This document shows positions 38,801 to 49,483 of a stretch of DNA of 64,000 nt, in pieces. The DNA comes from Echeneis naucrates. Its lineage: Eukaryota > Chordata > Actinopteri > Carangiformes > Echeneidae. The stretch lies in assembly GCF_900963305.1 (NCBI RefSeq), contig NC_042518.1, positions 599,548 through 663,547 of the forward strand. Direction: 5' to 3'. The notes beneath the pieces were generated by a model. It had not been told where the DNA came from and ran no database searches. It saw only the letters and a program-made list of their open reading frames with translations. The translations under genes were made by a program, and so were the position numbers. Positions within the stretch are counted from its first letter, which is position 1. Each line of letters begins with the position of its first letter.

Positions 38801-40866
38801 AGTTGTAGCCCGGAGGCTGGTTATAGTGACTTCCTCCATGTTGGGCTGGCGGTTGATGGCTCCCACTGCCTCCATATCCACCAGTCTGTGCTCCACTGCT
38901 CCCATAACCACCTCCGCCCTGTCCCCCACTGGGTGGTTGGTTATATCCAGGGGCCGGTGAGTTACCGTCATAGCTGTGAAGAGAAGCTGATGATAAGAAT
39001 CAATGAAATACATGAAGGCCACTGCTGCACAATTATAGAAAAAAAGCTCATCAAAGGATTTCTTCAGAAGCTTTGGCTTCTCCATACACTTTAGAAGTTG
39101 GAGATTTTACATGGAAGTCACCACTAAACCCCTATCTCCACACAGGGTTAAATCTCTACTAACTGACATAGAGACTACGGTGTCTTACGCTGCAGAGGAT
39201 GAAGGAGGCTGCTGCTGGCCGTAACCAGAAAAGGAGGACTGCTGGTTGTAGCTCATGTTGGAAGGCTGATTGCTGCTGCTGTAGCCTCCAGAGCTGTAGG
39301 ACTGACTGGAGTGATTATAACCACCCCCACCCCCTTGGTTAGAGGGCGGAGAACCGTAACCGCCTGACAGAACAGAGAAAGCGGGACATTCAGTAAAACG
39401 TGACAATGTGGGGATGAGAAAACCTGTGCGGTGTTGCATAGTCGCATTCGGCCTCTACCTGACTGGGCCTGACCATAGCCGCTGTACCCTCCCTGGTTGT
39501 AGGAGCTGGAGCTACTGTCAGAGCCCTGGTTGTAGCCCCCGTAGCCCTGCTGACTGTAGCTCTGGCCAGACTGGCCATAGCCCTGATTAGCACCACCACC
39601 ACCTCCACCTCCACCATAGGACCCATAACTGCAAACAAGATTCACACATCCAGTATAAAGAGTTTACCAAATGTGACCCATTAAGAGTTAGCACGTCTTC
39701 ACATTGTCTTCACATTTTAATTTGTTTCTTACTTTTAGGACCTCAACTCATTATGGTCCAATAAAATAAATGGATGAGCTCTATTGTGCAGCAATATATG
39801 ATTGAAAGGTTTCTACACAAAAGGCTGCGATAGTCCCGTTTATGATGAGTGTTTAAAGACTTACCCCTGGGCAGATGTCTGGGAGTAATCTATGGGATAA
39901 GAAAATAAAAATAAAAATATGGCATCAATATTATGAATTGAATTGTCAACTGTTGCTATTTCCAGAAAGGTTGATCCAAATGTCACATTGTACAGTAACA
40001 AATACATGCACTCGTGGGAATCAGCAGATTGTTTACTGATGAACCCTGCCAAAGAGAGGCGTGAAACAAACATGTAATTCTGTCACACGCCGGATGCTGA
40101 GCATGATGGATGAAAAACACACCATCTGCCTTTTTCAGAATCAGAAACACGTGTTTCTGCCTCTCTGCCTCTGCTGTAAGTTCTTTGTGTGTCTCTGTCT
40201 GTTACAGCCATTACACATTTAGTTATACTGAGGAAATAAGGTGCCATGGCAACCAGGTATATCCCACCCACTGTCGGGTGCCATGGTAACGGTAACAGGT
40301 CAACGTTATCCTTCACCTGGTAGTGGTCATAATGTTATGGCTGATGGGTTCACATGAACATGACTTTCTGTGGTGAAATAAATAGAAATGTCGGTCAGAC
40401 GGAGTCCCGGCAGCCGGGCGGGATTTATGTGTCTTTTAATAAAGGCCGTCTCCACCGCAGGGGCCCGGCTGTGGGGGGTCCGGCTGTGGGGGGCCCGGGG
40501 CCGCCGGTAGAAACTGGGTCAGCGGAGCTAGCAGCCCCGGTTAGCCCGCTAAGCTAACGGTCGGTCCACGGCGCCAGGAGCGCGTCTGTCGGTGTTAGCT
40601 GCCCGGTCTGGGTCTCCTTTCAGCCGGTTAAATGTAATAAATGAAATATTTAAAGGCTGCTCGTTAACACATGAATTAATAAAGAATGAGCACCATAACA
40701 CCGTTTAGCTTAAATGTAAAAAATATAACTAGCGGCTAGCTTCTTCGGTCGACCGTCAAATGCTAACTAGCGTCTTTGAGCCGGTACCGGGTCCGATTCG
40801 GTCCTCCGACCGACACCGTGCTCCGAACCCCGGACAGACGGGGTGTTTCCTACCGTTAGACGCCAT
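29840..40866 (-). CDS. fus: FUS RNA-binding protein (FET family)
   Basis: Nuclear RNA/DNA-binding protein in transcription, splicing and DNA-damage response; it phase-separates through its low-complexity domain. Fifteen exons: 40866-40854, 39889-39865, 39628-39459, 39363-39189, 38973-38750, 38459-38264, 34853-34819, 32037-31996, 31402-31293, 31164-31035, 30963-30868, 30731-30608, 30426-30329, 30213-30081, 29879-29840. They total 1611 nt, 536 aa. The start MASN-DYSQ matches FUS. Residues 1 to about 200 are the QGSY prion-like domain. RGG1 is about 215-270. The RRM starts near 300 ([20 protein letters not shown]) and includes [21 protein letters not shown] RanBP2-type zinc finger follows ([12 protein letters not shown], then [13 protein letters not shown]), then RGG2/3. 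The C-terminal PY-NLS ends [10 protein letters not shown]. Exon 7 is 35 nt, flanked by introns of 3410 and 2781 bp; fus in mammals autoregulates through this region. Confidence 0.97.
31711..31729. repeat. GATA microsatellite in a fus intron
   Basis: About four to five AGAT units lie in the intron between the RRM-start exon and the 42-nt exon. It is short and probably neutral. Confidence 0.7.
32038..34818 (-). promoter_or_regulatory. Long fus intron 7, candidate autoregulatory retained intron
   Basis: This 2781-bp intron follows the 35-nt exon 7. In mammals FUS protein binds exon 7 and its flanking introns and limits its own mRNA by exon skipping or intron retention. Here it is about as long as the rest of the 3' half of the gene and contains one inverted-repeat transposon copy near its upstream end. 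A regulatory role in this fish is inferred from exon size and position. Confidence 0.4.
34276..34722. mobile_element. Non-autonomous DNA transposon (MITE-like) with about 26-bp inverted ends
   Basis: The left end reads CAGCCAGAACATTATGACCA. The right end is the inverse of CAGCCATAACATTATGACCA, so the termini are imperfect inverted repeats separated by about 390 bp. No transposase frame is present. The interior has no protein similarity I can see. It lies in fus intron 7. The family is not assigned. Confidence 0.65.
34854..38263 (-). promoter_or_regulatory. Long fus intron 6, candidate autoregulatory retained intron
   Basis: At 3410 bp this is the largest intron of the gene, immediately upstream of the 35-nt exon 7. 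Its position matches the intron 6-exon 7-intron 7 segment used for FUS autoregulation in mammals. No coding exon was found inside. Conservation cannot be judged from one genome. Confidence 0.4.
40315..40350. repeat. Solo terminus of the same inverted-repeat element
   Basis: GTGGTCATAATGTTATGGCT matches the right end of the element at 34276-34722. No partner terminus was found within about 700 bp, so this is a decayed or truncated copy. It lies in fus intron 1. Confidence 0.5.
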
Positions 40867-42232
40867 TTCTGCGGAGGATGAACCGACTGTTGTTACCGGA
40901 CTGAACCGGGAGGAGGAGGAGGATGAAGAAGCCGGTGTCCTGTCTGCTCAGCTGAGCCGCAGTTCTCTCTCTGACCGCGGGGGGCGCTGCGGCCTGTTTC
41001 TATAGCAACCAACTCATTCAATAATTGAAATAGTAAAACGTGGAATAATTTTTCTGGTTTAACTTCGGAGCCCTTAAAAGCAGAGATTACATAAAAGAAT
41101 GGAGACGTCTGTGGAGGAGATAACATGAACATCTCATCAGAATAATCCTGACAAACATTCTTTATTTTGGCTGACAGAAGAAAAATCGATCTTTGGTTCC
41201 GTTTATTGAAGTAATGTGACTATTGTGTTGGAAAGTCTGAAGCTGACACTAGTAAATTTAATAACTTCTGGACTTTTCATTCCAGAAAAATCTTATTTGT
41301 TACTCAGACTGTAGATTGCTGCTGCTGATTCAGTTTATCTGATCAAGTCAAGCAGCACAAAGGCCGGTGAAGTTAATTTAAATCAAACTTTATTAAATTT
41401 TGTAAAGATCTCCAACAAGGACAAATGACATGAGCTGAGAGACACACACCAGAGAAAAGGAGACAGGAGTAAACATAAATAAGGACAGAGGATGACGACA
41501 ACAGAAACACAGTAAGGGACAAGCATATTTACACAGAAACAGCCCACGGCAGCAACAGGTGAGCCTTTTACAGAGGAGCTAAAAGACCAGAGGCCAGCTA
41601 TCAGCAGTACAGCAGTAGGTCTGTAACTAGAAACAGTTTCACTCCTGGTGAGCTCTGCTTTAATATCCAGTTTTGTATCGATGCCATTTAAATACAACTA
41701 AAGCAGAATCAGCGAAAAAGAAAGAAGTCCTGACTGAGGAATCAGGTCGATAATGATGCAGTAATGCTACAAAAAATGCTCAGTAGTCACTTAATCTAAG
41801 AGGGAATGGCTTCAAAGCATTACTGACATCTTAAAACGTAGCACACTCAAAGAAACAGAAGGAGTTTAACTTAACTGTATGTGACAGGGAAGAGTGGTGT
41901 GCACGTGTTGAATGTGTCAGTGACGTGTATGAACTTGTGACAATGTCAGATAACTTTCTGCATGCATGGCAGGTCAATTTATAAGAACGCAAAAAAAAAA
42001 ATTATATATAGATATATATAGCTATATATAATTTTTTTGGGAGGAAGGAAAAAATAATAAAAAAAAACCTGAAATGAATGAAACTCATTCAACGTGAAGA
42101 AAACAAAACAAGGTGTCTTGGCTCTGTGATAGAGACCGAGGACGAGGCCCGCTGGGTCTTACTCTTCGTCCTCCTTTCTCAAAAATAACTTCTTTCCACC
42201 TTTCTTTCCACAGTGTGGTTCATTACTTTCAT
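40867..42232. other. fus promoter and 5' UTR; arl6ip1 3' UTR
   Basis: GC-rich sequence around 40780-41000 surrounds the fus start and is its likely promoter. The arl6ip1 3' UTR spans about 41370-42232 on the minus strand, with AATAAA at 41389-41394. No other exon was seen. Confidence 0.6.
41995..42038. repeat. Perfect AT-rich inverted repeat (hairpin) in arl6ip1 3' UTR
   Basis: The arm ending ATTATATATAG at 42011 is complementary to CTATATATAAT starting at 42022. Flanking A and T runs extend the stem to about 17 bp, with a loop of about 10 nt. It lies about 200 nt past the arl6ip1 stop. Confidence 0.7.
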
Positions 42233-43298
42233 CTACTCATTCTTCTTCTCCTTCTGTTTCAGAAGCTTGTTGATCTCCCTCTTGGCCATGCCGGCGTACT
42301 TGGTGATGATGCCGTGTTGGTTAAGGCCAGGCAGCAGCAGCAGGAAACTCACTGTGGCAGAGCAAACAAAGCCGAGGGCATCAGTGATCAGGCGGTACAT
42401 CCATCACCTGGTCTGAGTATCAGGCCAAGGCTTCAGATGGACAGGAAATATAAAAACAGCACATGTTGATATGGTGATTAATGAAATAAATGTAATCATC
42501 ACATGGTGAAAATGGGTGAATCGTGCCCACTGATGGTAGGCATTAGGTAGAATGTGTCACTTTACAGACCCAGAGCCAATTCACAATCTGGGTCCAGGTT
42601 TAGGGAGCAGGATCAAAATAAGTTTCTGTGACTCTACATCACTGTGGCTTCAAAACAAATCACCCTTGAGATAAATAGCTAAAAGGTCTCCTCTGTTTTT
42701 ATATTGAGGAGCTTTTGATGTTGTCAGGTCCACTTTGTCTGATCAGACCATCTCAAACTCATGTGATTTTAAGACCTTGTAGGCCCTCGGTTAAAAAAAA
42801 AAAAAAAAGTGTCTCATACTGACACAATGAACACAGCACAGACAGTTAGCTATAAATGAAGCATCGCTTCCATGTAGTTTTATGACTAATTCATAGGAGG
42901 CTGCTGGTATGAAGCACCCTTTATACTCGTTCTGCAGTTAGCTCATGACACTGAGAAAAAGCTGAGCGTCATCTCTGTACAGCTGAACCACAGAGACATG
43001 GGGTTACACTGACTACTGGACCACTTATCAGTTGATTCAGAGAACTGACGATTAATTTTCAAACCATGATGCCAGAAGAGCCATATTTCAAAACATCATG
43101 TGGATTTCCAAGAATCTTGTAATTCCTTGAATTATTTGGGGGGTTAGAGGGAGGGAGGGACAGGGACTTCACTCAGCTGAACTGTGGAAACACTGATCTG
43201 CTGCTCAAGAGAAGAGTTTTTGATCCAGGAAGCACATAATGTACTTAGTGTTACAGAGGAATCAAGTGACAACTACGGCCCACTGATAAATAATAATA

Positions 43299-43339
<41 letters not shown>

Positions 43340-46300
43340 CAACAACTCCAAGACCATCATACCCAAAAGTCGGCATCTTCCAATTGTGTGGATTATTTTT
43401 TTCAACTGTTGCAAAATTAATTCGAGGATGGATTAACAGAAGAAAAGGCATTAAAATTGATTTACTCTGATTTGTAAAATGTTAAATTTCATCCCATAAT
43501 TAAAACCCAGATGGCTGCTCTTCTCAGTTGTTTGTTTTCCCATTGGATCAATCCTCAACATGTCTCAGCACACATAACTGATGACTGACTGCAGGCAGAC
43601 CGGCTGACACACCAACCACCACTTTCCCTGAGGCATTGCTCCATCAACACTTGTCCTTGGTTCATTTTTCACTCACAGAAGAGCTGAGAGAAGGTTGCCC
43701 TGTAAAACCACCTGAGTTCCAATTTGCATACTGAAGGGTCAACACCTCATCATCGTCTACCATTAACGTGAGGAACAGCACCAACTCTGTTTCTGTAACA
43801 GCCTTCTCTTTGGGACTGACCCACATCAGTGCAGCAATAAGCAGTAGCCTGGTGCACATGTGATGACACTTTCAGTATCAGCTGCAGATTTTTCTTCCAC
43901 AGTTACAAAATGTAAAGAAAACAGTTGCTTACTTCCCGTTTTTGCCATGTCATGTGAAAATCTGTTGTGCCACATTCATCACGGACCAACCCAGCTTCAT
44001 CTAAAGGAGAGAGGCATTTCCTCCTCATGCTTTCATTAATTTTATTCCTCAAAAAACCGTAACAGGTTTTGAGAGTGAAATTAAATATCCAAACACTGGA
44101 TTGAATAGCTACGACTCCTCAGCCATTAAACACCTGACCCTCTTGAAGTGGTTTGTGGGTGAAAGTTTAACATATTTCAGAGGAATGTTTAATCTTCAGA
44201 AACATTTAAGGTCAGTGACATTTTGTGCCTTGGAATCATAGGAAGTCACATTGAGTAACATAATTTATGAACAAGTTCAGTGTGATATTTACAATTACTG
44301 GAGGTTGTAACATACTCACCAATTAGGTAGGTGAGGAACAGGTTGTGCACCTGCTGTCCGATCCATGCCATTGCCAGCAGGCTGCTGATCACAGAGGCAA
44401 AGTACTGTGGAGAGCAGGAGGTCACATGACATTCAGCTCCTCAACACAACATCATGCATAGCATCAGTCAATACTTCTGCTGCTCAGCTTCAGAGCAGAT
44501 GTAACGGTTTAAGGAGGCAACAAAGCTGCCATCGAATTAAAGAAAGTTGTGAAACAGTGTGTCTAACAGTGTTAATGCAGGCTGTGAAAAAGCTGGTTAG
44601 CACAGCCTGTAACCCAGTTTGAGCTCTGAAGTGGCGCAGTGAGGCCAAATCAGCTGAGGATATTTTTATCTGGAGCACAGAGAAAGCTCATTATTGAAAT
44701 AAAGCAGATAAACGCCCTTTTACTGCAGCCTGTGCATGACAGCATGCAGCTCTCATGCACAGTCTGCCAGCTCAGTTAGCCTGTGTGCTCTTGGGAGGGG
44801 GGGAAAAAAAAAACAAAACAAAAAAAAAAAAAAAAAAAAACAAGTACCATTTTGGGCTTCTCCTCCTTGAGGGCACAGAGACGCTTCCACCAACCCACGA
44901 CCCGACGCTGGGTCTTCACCAGGTTACCACAGATCTCATGGAAACGCTGCTGCTGCTCGGTGGTCCTGCATGCAGAGGGTGAAGATGATGGGGTGATTAT
45001 TAAGACAAACATTAGAGACAGTGATCTTTAGAGTTCAGACTGTGTGGCCAGTTGTGTTTAGAGATAAACATTCACTAATGCTGAGGAAGTCAGTAAGTTC
45101 ACTGTGGTTTGTCACAGACAAAACAGTCCTTGCTTCTCAACAGCAAAAAGACCTACCAATGTTCATATCTACAAGCCTCCGTTTAAACTTGCTGACAATA
45201 AAGCCACTGATGTTGCATCAACTTATTTCTTATAATGAAGAAGGAAATCCCCAGATTTTCAGCATGCAGTCTCCATTAGAGCTAAAAGAAATCCCCTGGT
45301 CAGACAATTCAAACGCAGGTTCTTTGTCCTCTTATGGTAATGTTGCATTTCAGACTTTTGAATTAAAAAAAAATAATTAAAAATATAGATGAGGGATAAG
45401 ACACAGATCAGAATGAGAAGGGCTTGACTGGAGGAGGAAGCGCAGCTGGGAAAAGTGGCCTTCACTTTCTGCTTAGCCATCGTTCCCTATTTCAGTCCTT
45501 GTTGTCAGGGAGCCAATCGACAACCATGACCAGACTATGATGGCTTCTTTTAACTGAGGCAAACAGACACTCCAGCTAAATCTGACCAACTGGACCTCTG
45601 CAGGAGTACAACAATCTCACACAACCTTCAGACATCATAGATCAATAGCTACATTTTGTTCAACTATGACTAACAATAGAGAGCTCACAAGTTTGTCTCA
45701 TGTCCTTTGAACTAAACACTCTGAGGAGGTTGGTAGTAATGTGCTAGGATTTCAGACACACTGTGTGTCTGCTGCAGTCTGTGGAATGTGCAGGAGAGCA
45801 GGCCATGCTCTGCTGATGAAGGGTTGTACACCGACAGGCTGAAGGAATCTGGCGGAGGACAGCTTAACATGCTGCATACTAGGGCCTGTTACTCTATCCT
45901 GTCCTAGGTGTCTGGTTCTCACCATCATACACTCACAGCTGGTCAAGAGGCTGTTGTCAGCACTAGATAATGTCAAAGACCTATGAAGTGGTTGGACACC
46001 CTATGGACCGGTCTCATGTGACAGCTTTCGGTCTTATTAGGAAGGGCAAAAAGAAGTCACTGAAAGACAACCGACCCCCCCCCCCCCCGAACCTCTCTGA
46101 ATTTTAAAATTGGAATCAAAAATAAATGTAGAAAGGGTTCTTACATTGATATCTGAGAGCAGGAACCAAAAAGAAGAATAACTGAATTGATTATCAGTCT
46201 CACCACTTATTGGAGCCAAAGACTCGGGGTGCAAGGGTGGGCACCAGGTAGTCAGCCAGGCAGAGCAACATGACAGTGCAGGAGAGCCCAGTCAGCACTG

Positions 46301-47834
46301 ATGGGTCCAGGTAGTAAATCAGCCTGGAGGAGCAAGACAACACGGCTGTTAAAACGTGCTCACTTTCATCATATTACAGGGGCATTTAAATAGCAACTGC
46401 ATGAGACAGAGACTCCTGCAGGTTCATCCTGCTACTGTAACTTTAAAAAGCATCTGCCACCAGGAGTGAATCAGAGATCAATAGGGAGGGGGTGTGTTTG
46501 GGAATATAAGACAGGAATGCATTGTGCGAACAATACGTCATTTAGTACTAACTGGAAACAGACTTACTGTTTTTTTTTCCTGAAATGTTGCAGCACGGTC
46601 ATAAACTAAAATCTACAGTTTCCTTCCTCTGGCTTTGAGCGTCAACAATTTGGGGAAGTTTAACACAGCCTTCAAACTTGCACACTTCAACCTTCACTTT
46701 AAACCAGCGTGAATTAGCTTTGTTAACCTAGATACTGTCTTACAGGAATGTTTAGCTGCAGAGAGGCAGGAAATGTGCAATATGCCAACTATGCGCCCTG
46801 CTGTGACACAGAACACACAAACAGACTCACAGGAAGAGTACGGTGGTAGCGCCCATCAGGGCCCCAGGGAACCAAGGCTTCTCCCAGCGCAGGACACGAT
46901 CCCCAGCTAGGATCACTTCGCCCCAGCCCTGCAGCTGCTCCTCCAGCTGGGCTGTTTCCTGAGCCTGCACAGAGTTACACACATTCAGCCAACACATAAA
47001 AACATTCATGTTCCTGAAGCTTGGGAACAACATTTCTGTGACACCAGCATGTTTAATCAGTGATGCTGCTTTAAAGGTCAAGGACAGGAGTCCCTGCTTT
47101 ATCCAGCCTGAACTAAAAATCAATGCAGTTTTAAAATCTGTCCTCAAAGGCACAGATGCAGACTGATCATATTCATTTTAATCTACGTAATTAAATTCTC
47201 ACCCTTGAAAATGTTACATTTCGGTAAATCTCACCCGGATCAGTGAAGTTTTATAAATCTATCTATGAAGTTGGTGACCATGAGGAAGCTGTCGGTGACG
47301 ACGCACTTCTGTGACACGACTGTGCAGTAGATCAGCGCTGCCAACAATTAGCATCAAGCTACATGGAGTTAAAACATCCAAACTGGACTTTGTTTTGTTC
47401 TTTTTGTTCAGAGAGGCTGAAGGAGCCGAGGCAGAGTCTTTATCACCCGCTAACAGACCGGGCAGAGGTCTCCGCTGAGCTAAGCTACGCTAACCTGCTA
47501 AAGCGCATTAAACTGGCGAGCTACTGTTAGCTAACGTCCCCGCCTATGGCCGGGTTAATTATTACATAATAAAACTAAATAGCTTGAAAGTTAGTTGGCC
47601 GCTAGTTGGAGGTGCAAAGTTCACGTTATGTGCACAAATTGTTAAAAGAGTAAAAAAAAAAAAAAAAAAAAAAAAAAAGACACCACCGCCACTGGATTAA
47701 AATTAGCTGTCGATGCTAACGTTAGTGAAACACACCCACAGCTAACAGAAACATTTAAATTTAAATACAGCCCAACTCAGAATCTGGACGGCACTCACCA
47801 GCATGTTGGCGCTTTTATTATCACCTTCAGTCAT
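42233..47834 (-). CDS. arl6ip1: ADP-ribosylation factor-like 6-interacting protein 1, ER-shaping protein
   Basis: ER membrane protein with reticulon-like hairpins that shapes ER tubules. Six exons: 47834-47799, 46964-46831, 46323-46204, 44965-44848, 44404-44320, 42351-42233. They total 612 nt, 203 aa, the length I recall for the human protein. The start is MTEGDNKSANML. Hydrophobic segments form two pairs: GALMGATTVLFLLIYYLDPS with LTGLSCTVMLLCLADYLVP, then ASVISSLLAMAWIG with LFLTYLIVSFLLLLPG. The connecting loop contains TTEQQQRFHEICGNLVKTQR and WWKRLCALKEEKPKM, near-identical to mammals. The C-terminus KQKEKKNE is lysine-rich, like an ER retrieval signal. Exon 4 has a weak donor (GTACTT) directly followed by a long T-tract on the coding strand. 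Confidence 0.97.
43304..43336. repeat. Poly(A)/poly(T) run, 33 nt
   Basis: An uninterrupted A run lies within the last arl6ip1 intron. No flanking SINE body was recognised, so it may be a mononucleotide microsatellite. Confidence 0.8.
44804..44847 (-). promoter_or_regulatory. U-rich tract against weak 5' splice site of arl6ip1 exon 4
   Basis: On the transcribed strand the donor is ATG/GTACTTG, immediately followed by about 20 T and then further T-rich sequence. U-rich intronic tracts just downstream of weak donors are known binding sites of TIA1/TIAL1, which help recruit U1 snRNP. Confidence 0.45.
47652..47678. repeat. Poly(A) run, 27 nt, in arl6ip1 intron 1
   Basis: Homopolymer run in the first intron; no associated element was recognised. 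Confidence 0.8.
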
Positions 47835-49483
47835 CTTGACCGAACCAGCTTGGTTTCAGATTTTTGTTTTTGTATTTTCTGGGTTTCGCAGAGCAGCAGC
47901 GGCGGATCAGGCGCCTCCTCTGACCGCCCCAGCGTCACTAACGGTCGCAGTCTTGGCTGGATCGCTTTATCCCAGAACCTGCGTCAAAGCGACCAGGGGC
48001 ATGCTGGGAAATGTCGTTTTCTTGGTTTAGTTACGTCAAATGAAAGTCAATTGACTTATAAACATACCTGACAGATTTAACTAAAGCGCCGACATCCAGC
48101 CAATCGATCTACAACGATGTTTATTTTTGGTCTTATTTAGAAACGACTGTGTGAAATTGACATCGTTACTAACCTGAACGTTTCCCTATTTTTTGTTCTG
48201 ATTTAGGGGGGGATAAATATAATTACTCACTTTGTGTTGTATTCGAATACCGCTGAGTAAATATTACTAAAGAAACACACATCCAAGCTCATAGTTAGTT
48301 AGTCACTTATGCCCTTTTGGCTGATTATTTTTCTTTAATTTCATTGAGTATTGTGCATTTTTGCAGTTCCGTTATTTGAGCTAAAAGCTAGTTTGGGCTA
48401 TTTTCAGAAGTTCGACCTGGAATGTCGAATACTGTTATTACTGTTTTGGAGTATCAAAATATCAAATAGACTTTGTATTTAAAACATGAATCCTAATTAA
48501 CTTTAGACTCCGTATTTTTATTTTTATTTTTATCCCAGATTACAGGCGCCATGAAAACGTCTCACTTTAGACGTGCGTTCCGTGCGTATGACGTCACTAG
48601 ATTTCCGTCTCGTTCCTGCTGTGGTTGGAGAGCAGACCAGCTAGCAGAGAGCTAACTAGTCGTGTATCTTTTTCATTCACAGTTGTGACTGATCGTTTTT
48701 TTGATAAGTTTCAGTCGTCCAGTTCTTCGGGATATTATTCACCAACAATTTCCCGCGGAGATCATTTCCCCTCCGCTCGCGGAGCAAACACTGGTACGTA
48801 CACAGACGTTGGCTAAGCTAAGATAGCTCAGACAGGAATTATTCCCTACGCACAAGTATGGCGGGGCCTTGAGAAATAATAAAAAAAGACGTCAAATACA
48901 CCAACTTCTTAAACCAAGGGAGTGTCAGAACAGGAAGTTCAGGTCGGTCAGATAAAGTTAATCAGTCTAAAGTCCCAGCCTTTGTCTCCCTCTGCGTTAG
49001 TCATCATAAATTTAGTTTCTACAGACGTAGCAACAGGCCTGTTCCGGTGCACGTGTTAATGCGCATCAAAATGTTCTTATTACAAATACATTTTCAAGAT
49101 AAGAATATGAACTTGTGTTTATACCTGAGGCGAGACACTGATATCTGTTTAACCGTCCATTTGCTCCTATTAGCCGAGAAACCGCGGACACAACACTGTG
49201 TCAATAAAATGCCGCCTGAATTGAGTTCATGTTTCAGTGTTTGGATCATTTCAGTTGTGTCTGTTGTCGTGTTCACCATTTTGACTTTAATTAGCCAAAT
49301 GATTTGAGTAGACATACGTTTAGTAATGTCAGCCATTTTAGAGTATGGTGACCTTAAATGTATGCCTATCATTAATCATGAATAAATTATGTCAAATAAT
49401 GTCATTATGCAAAATTTCTGTTCTCAGGTCAGCACTAAGAAGTGATTCTGTTGATACTCACTGTGTTTTATTTCTGCAGAGCC
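47835..49483. other. Divergent promoter region of arl6ip1 and srrm2
   Basis: The two genes start head to head about 0.8 kb apart. The arl6ip1 promoter adjoins 47835. A non-coding first exon of srrm2 appears to end at 48793 (donor GTACGT), followed by an intron to the acceptor at 49479. No coding exon lies between. Confidence 0.6.
48589..48596 (+). promoter_or_regulatory. CRE palindrome at the srrm2 promoter
   Basis: TGACGTCA is a full cAMP-response element, lying about 200 bp before the end of the non-coding first srrm2 exon. Full CREs near start sites are common in TATA-less promoters bound by CREB/ATF. The transcription start is inferred. Confidence 0.5.

Noticed and set aside
41995-42038. 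AT hairpin as a transposon terminal repeat
   Set aside because: Arms are adjacent with only a 10-nt loop and there is no internal body, so it is a local inverted repeat, not an element.
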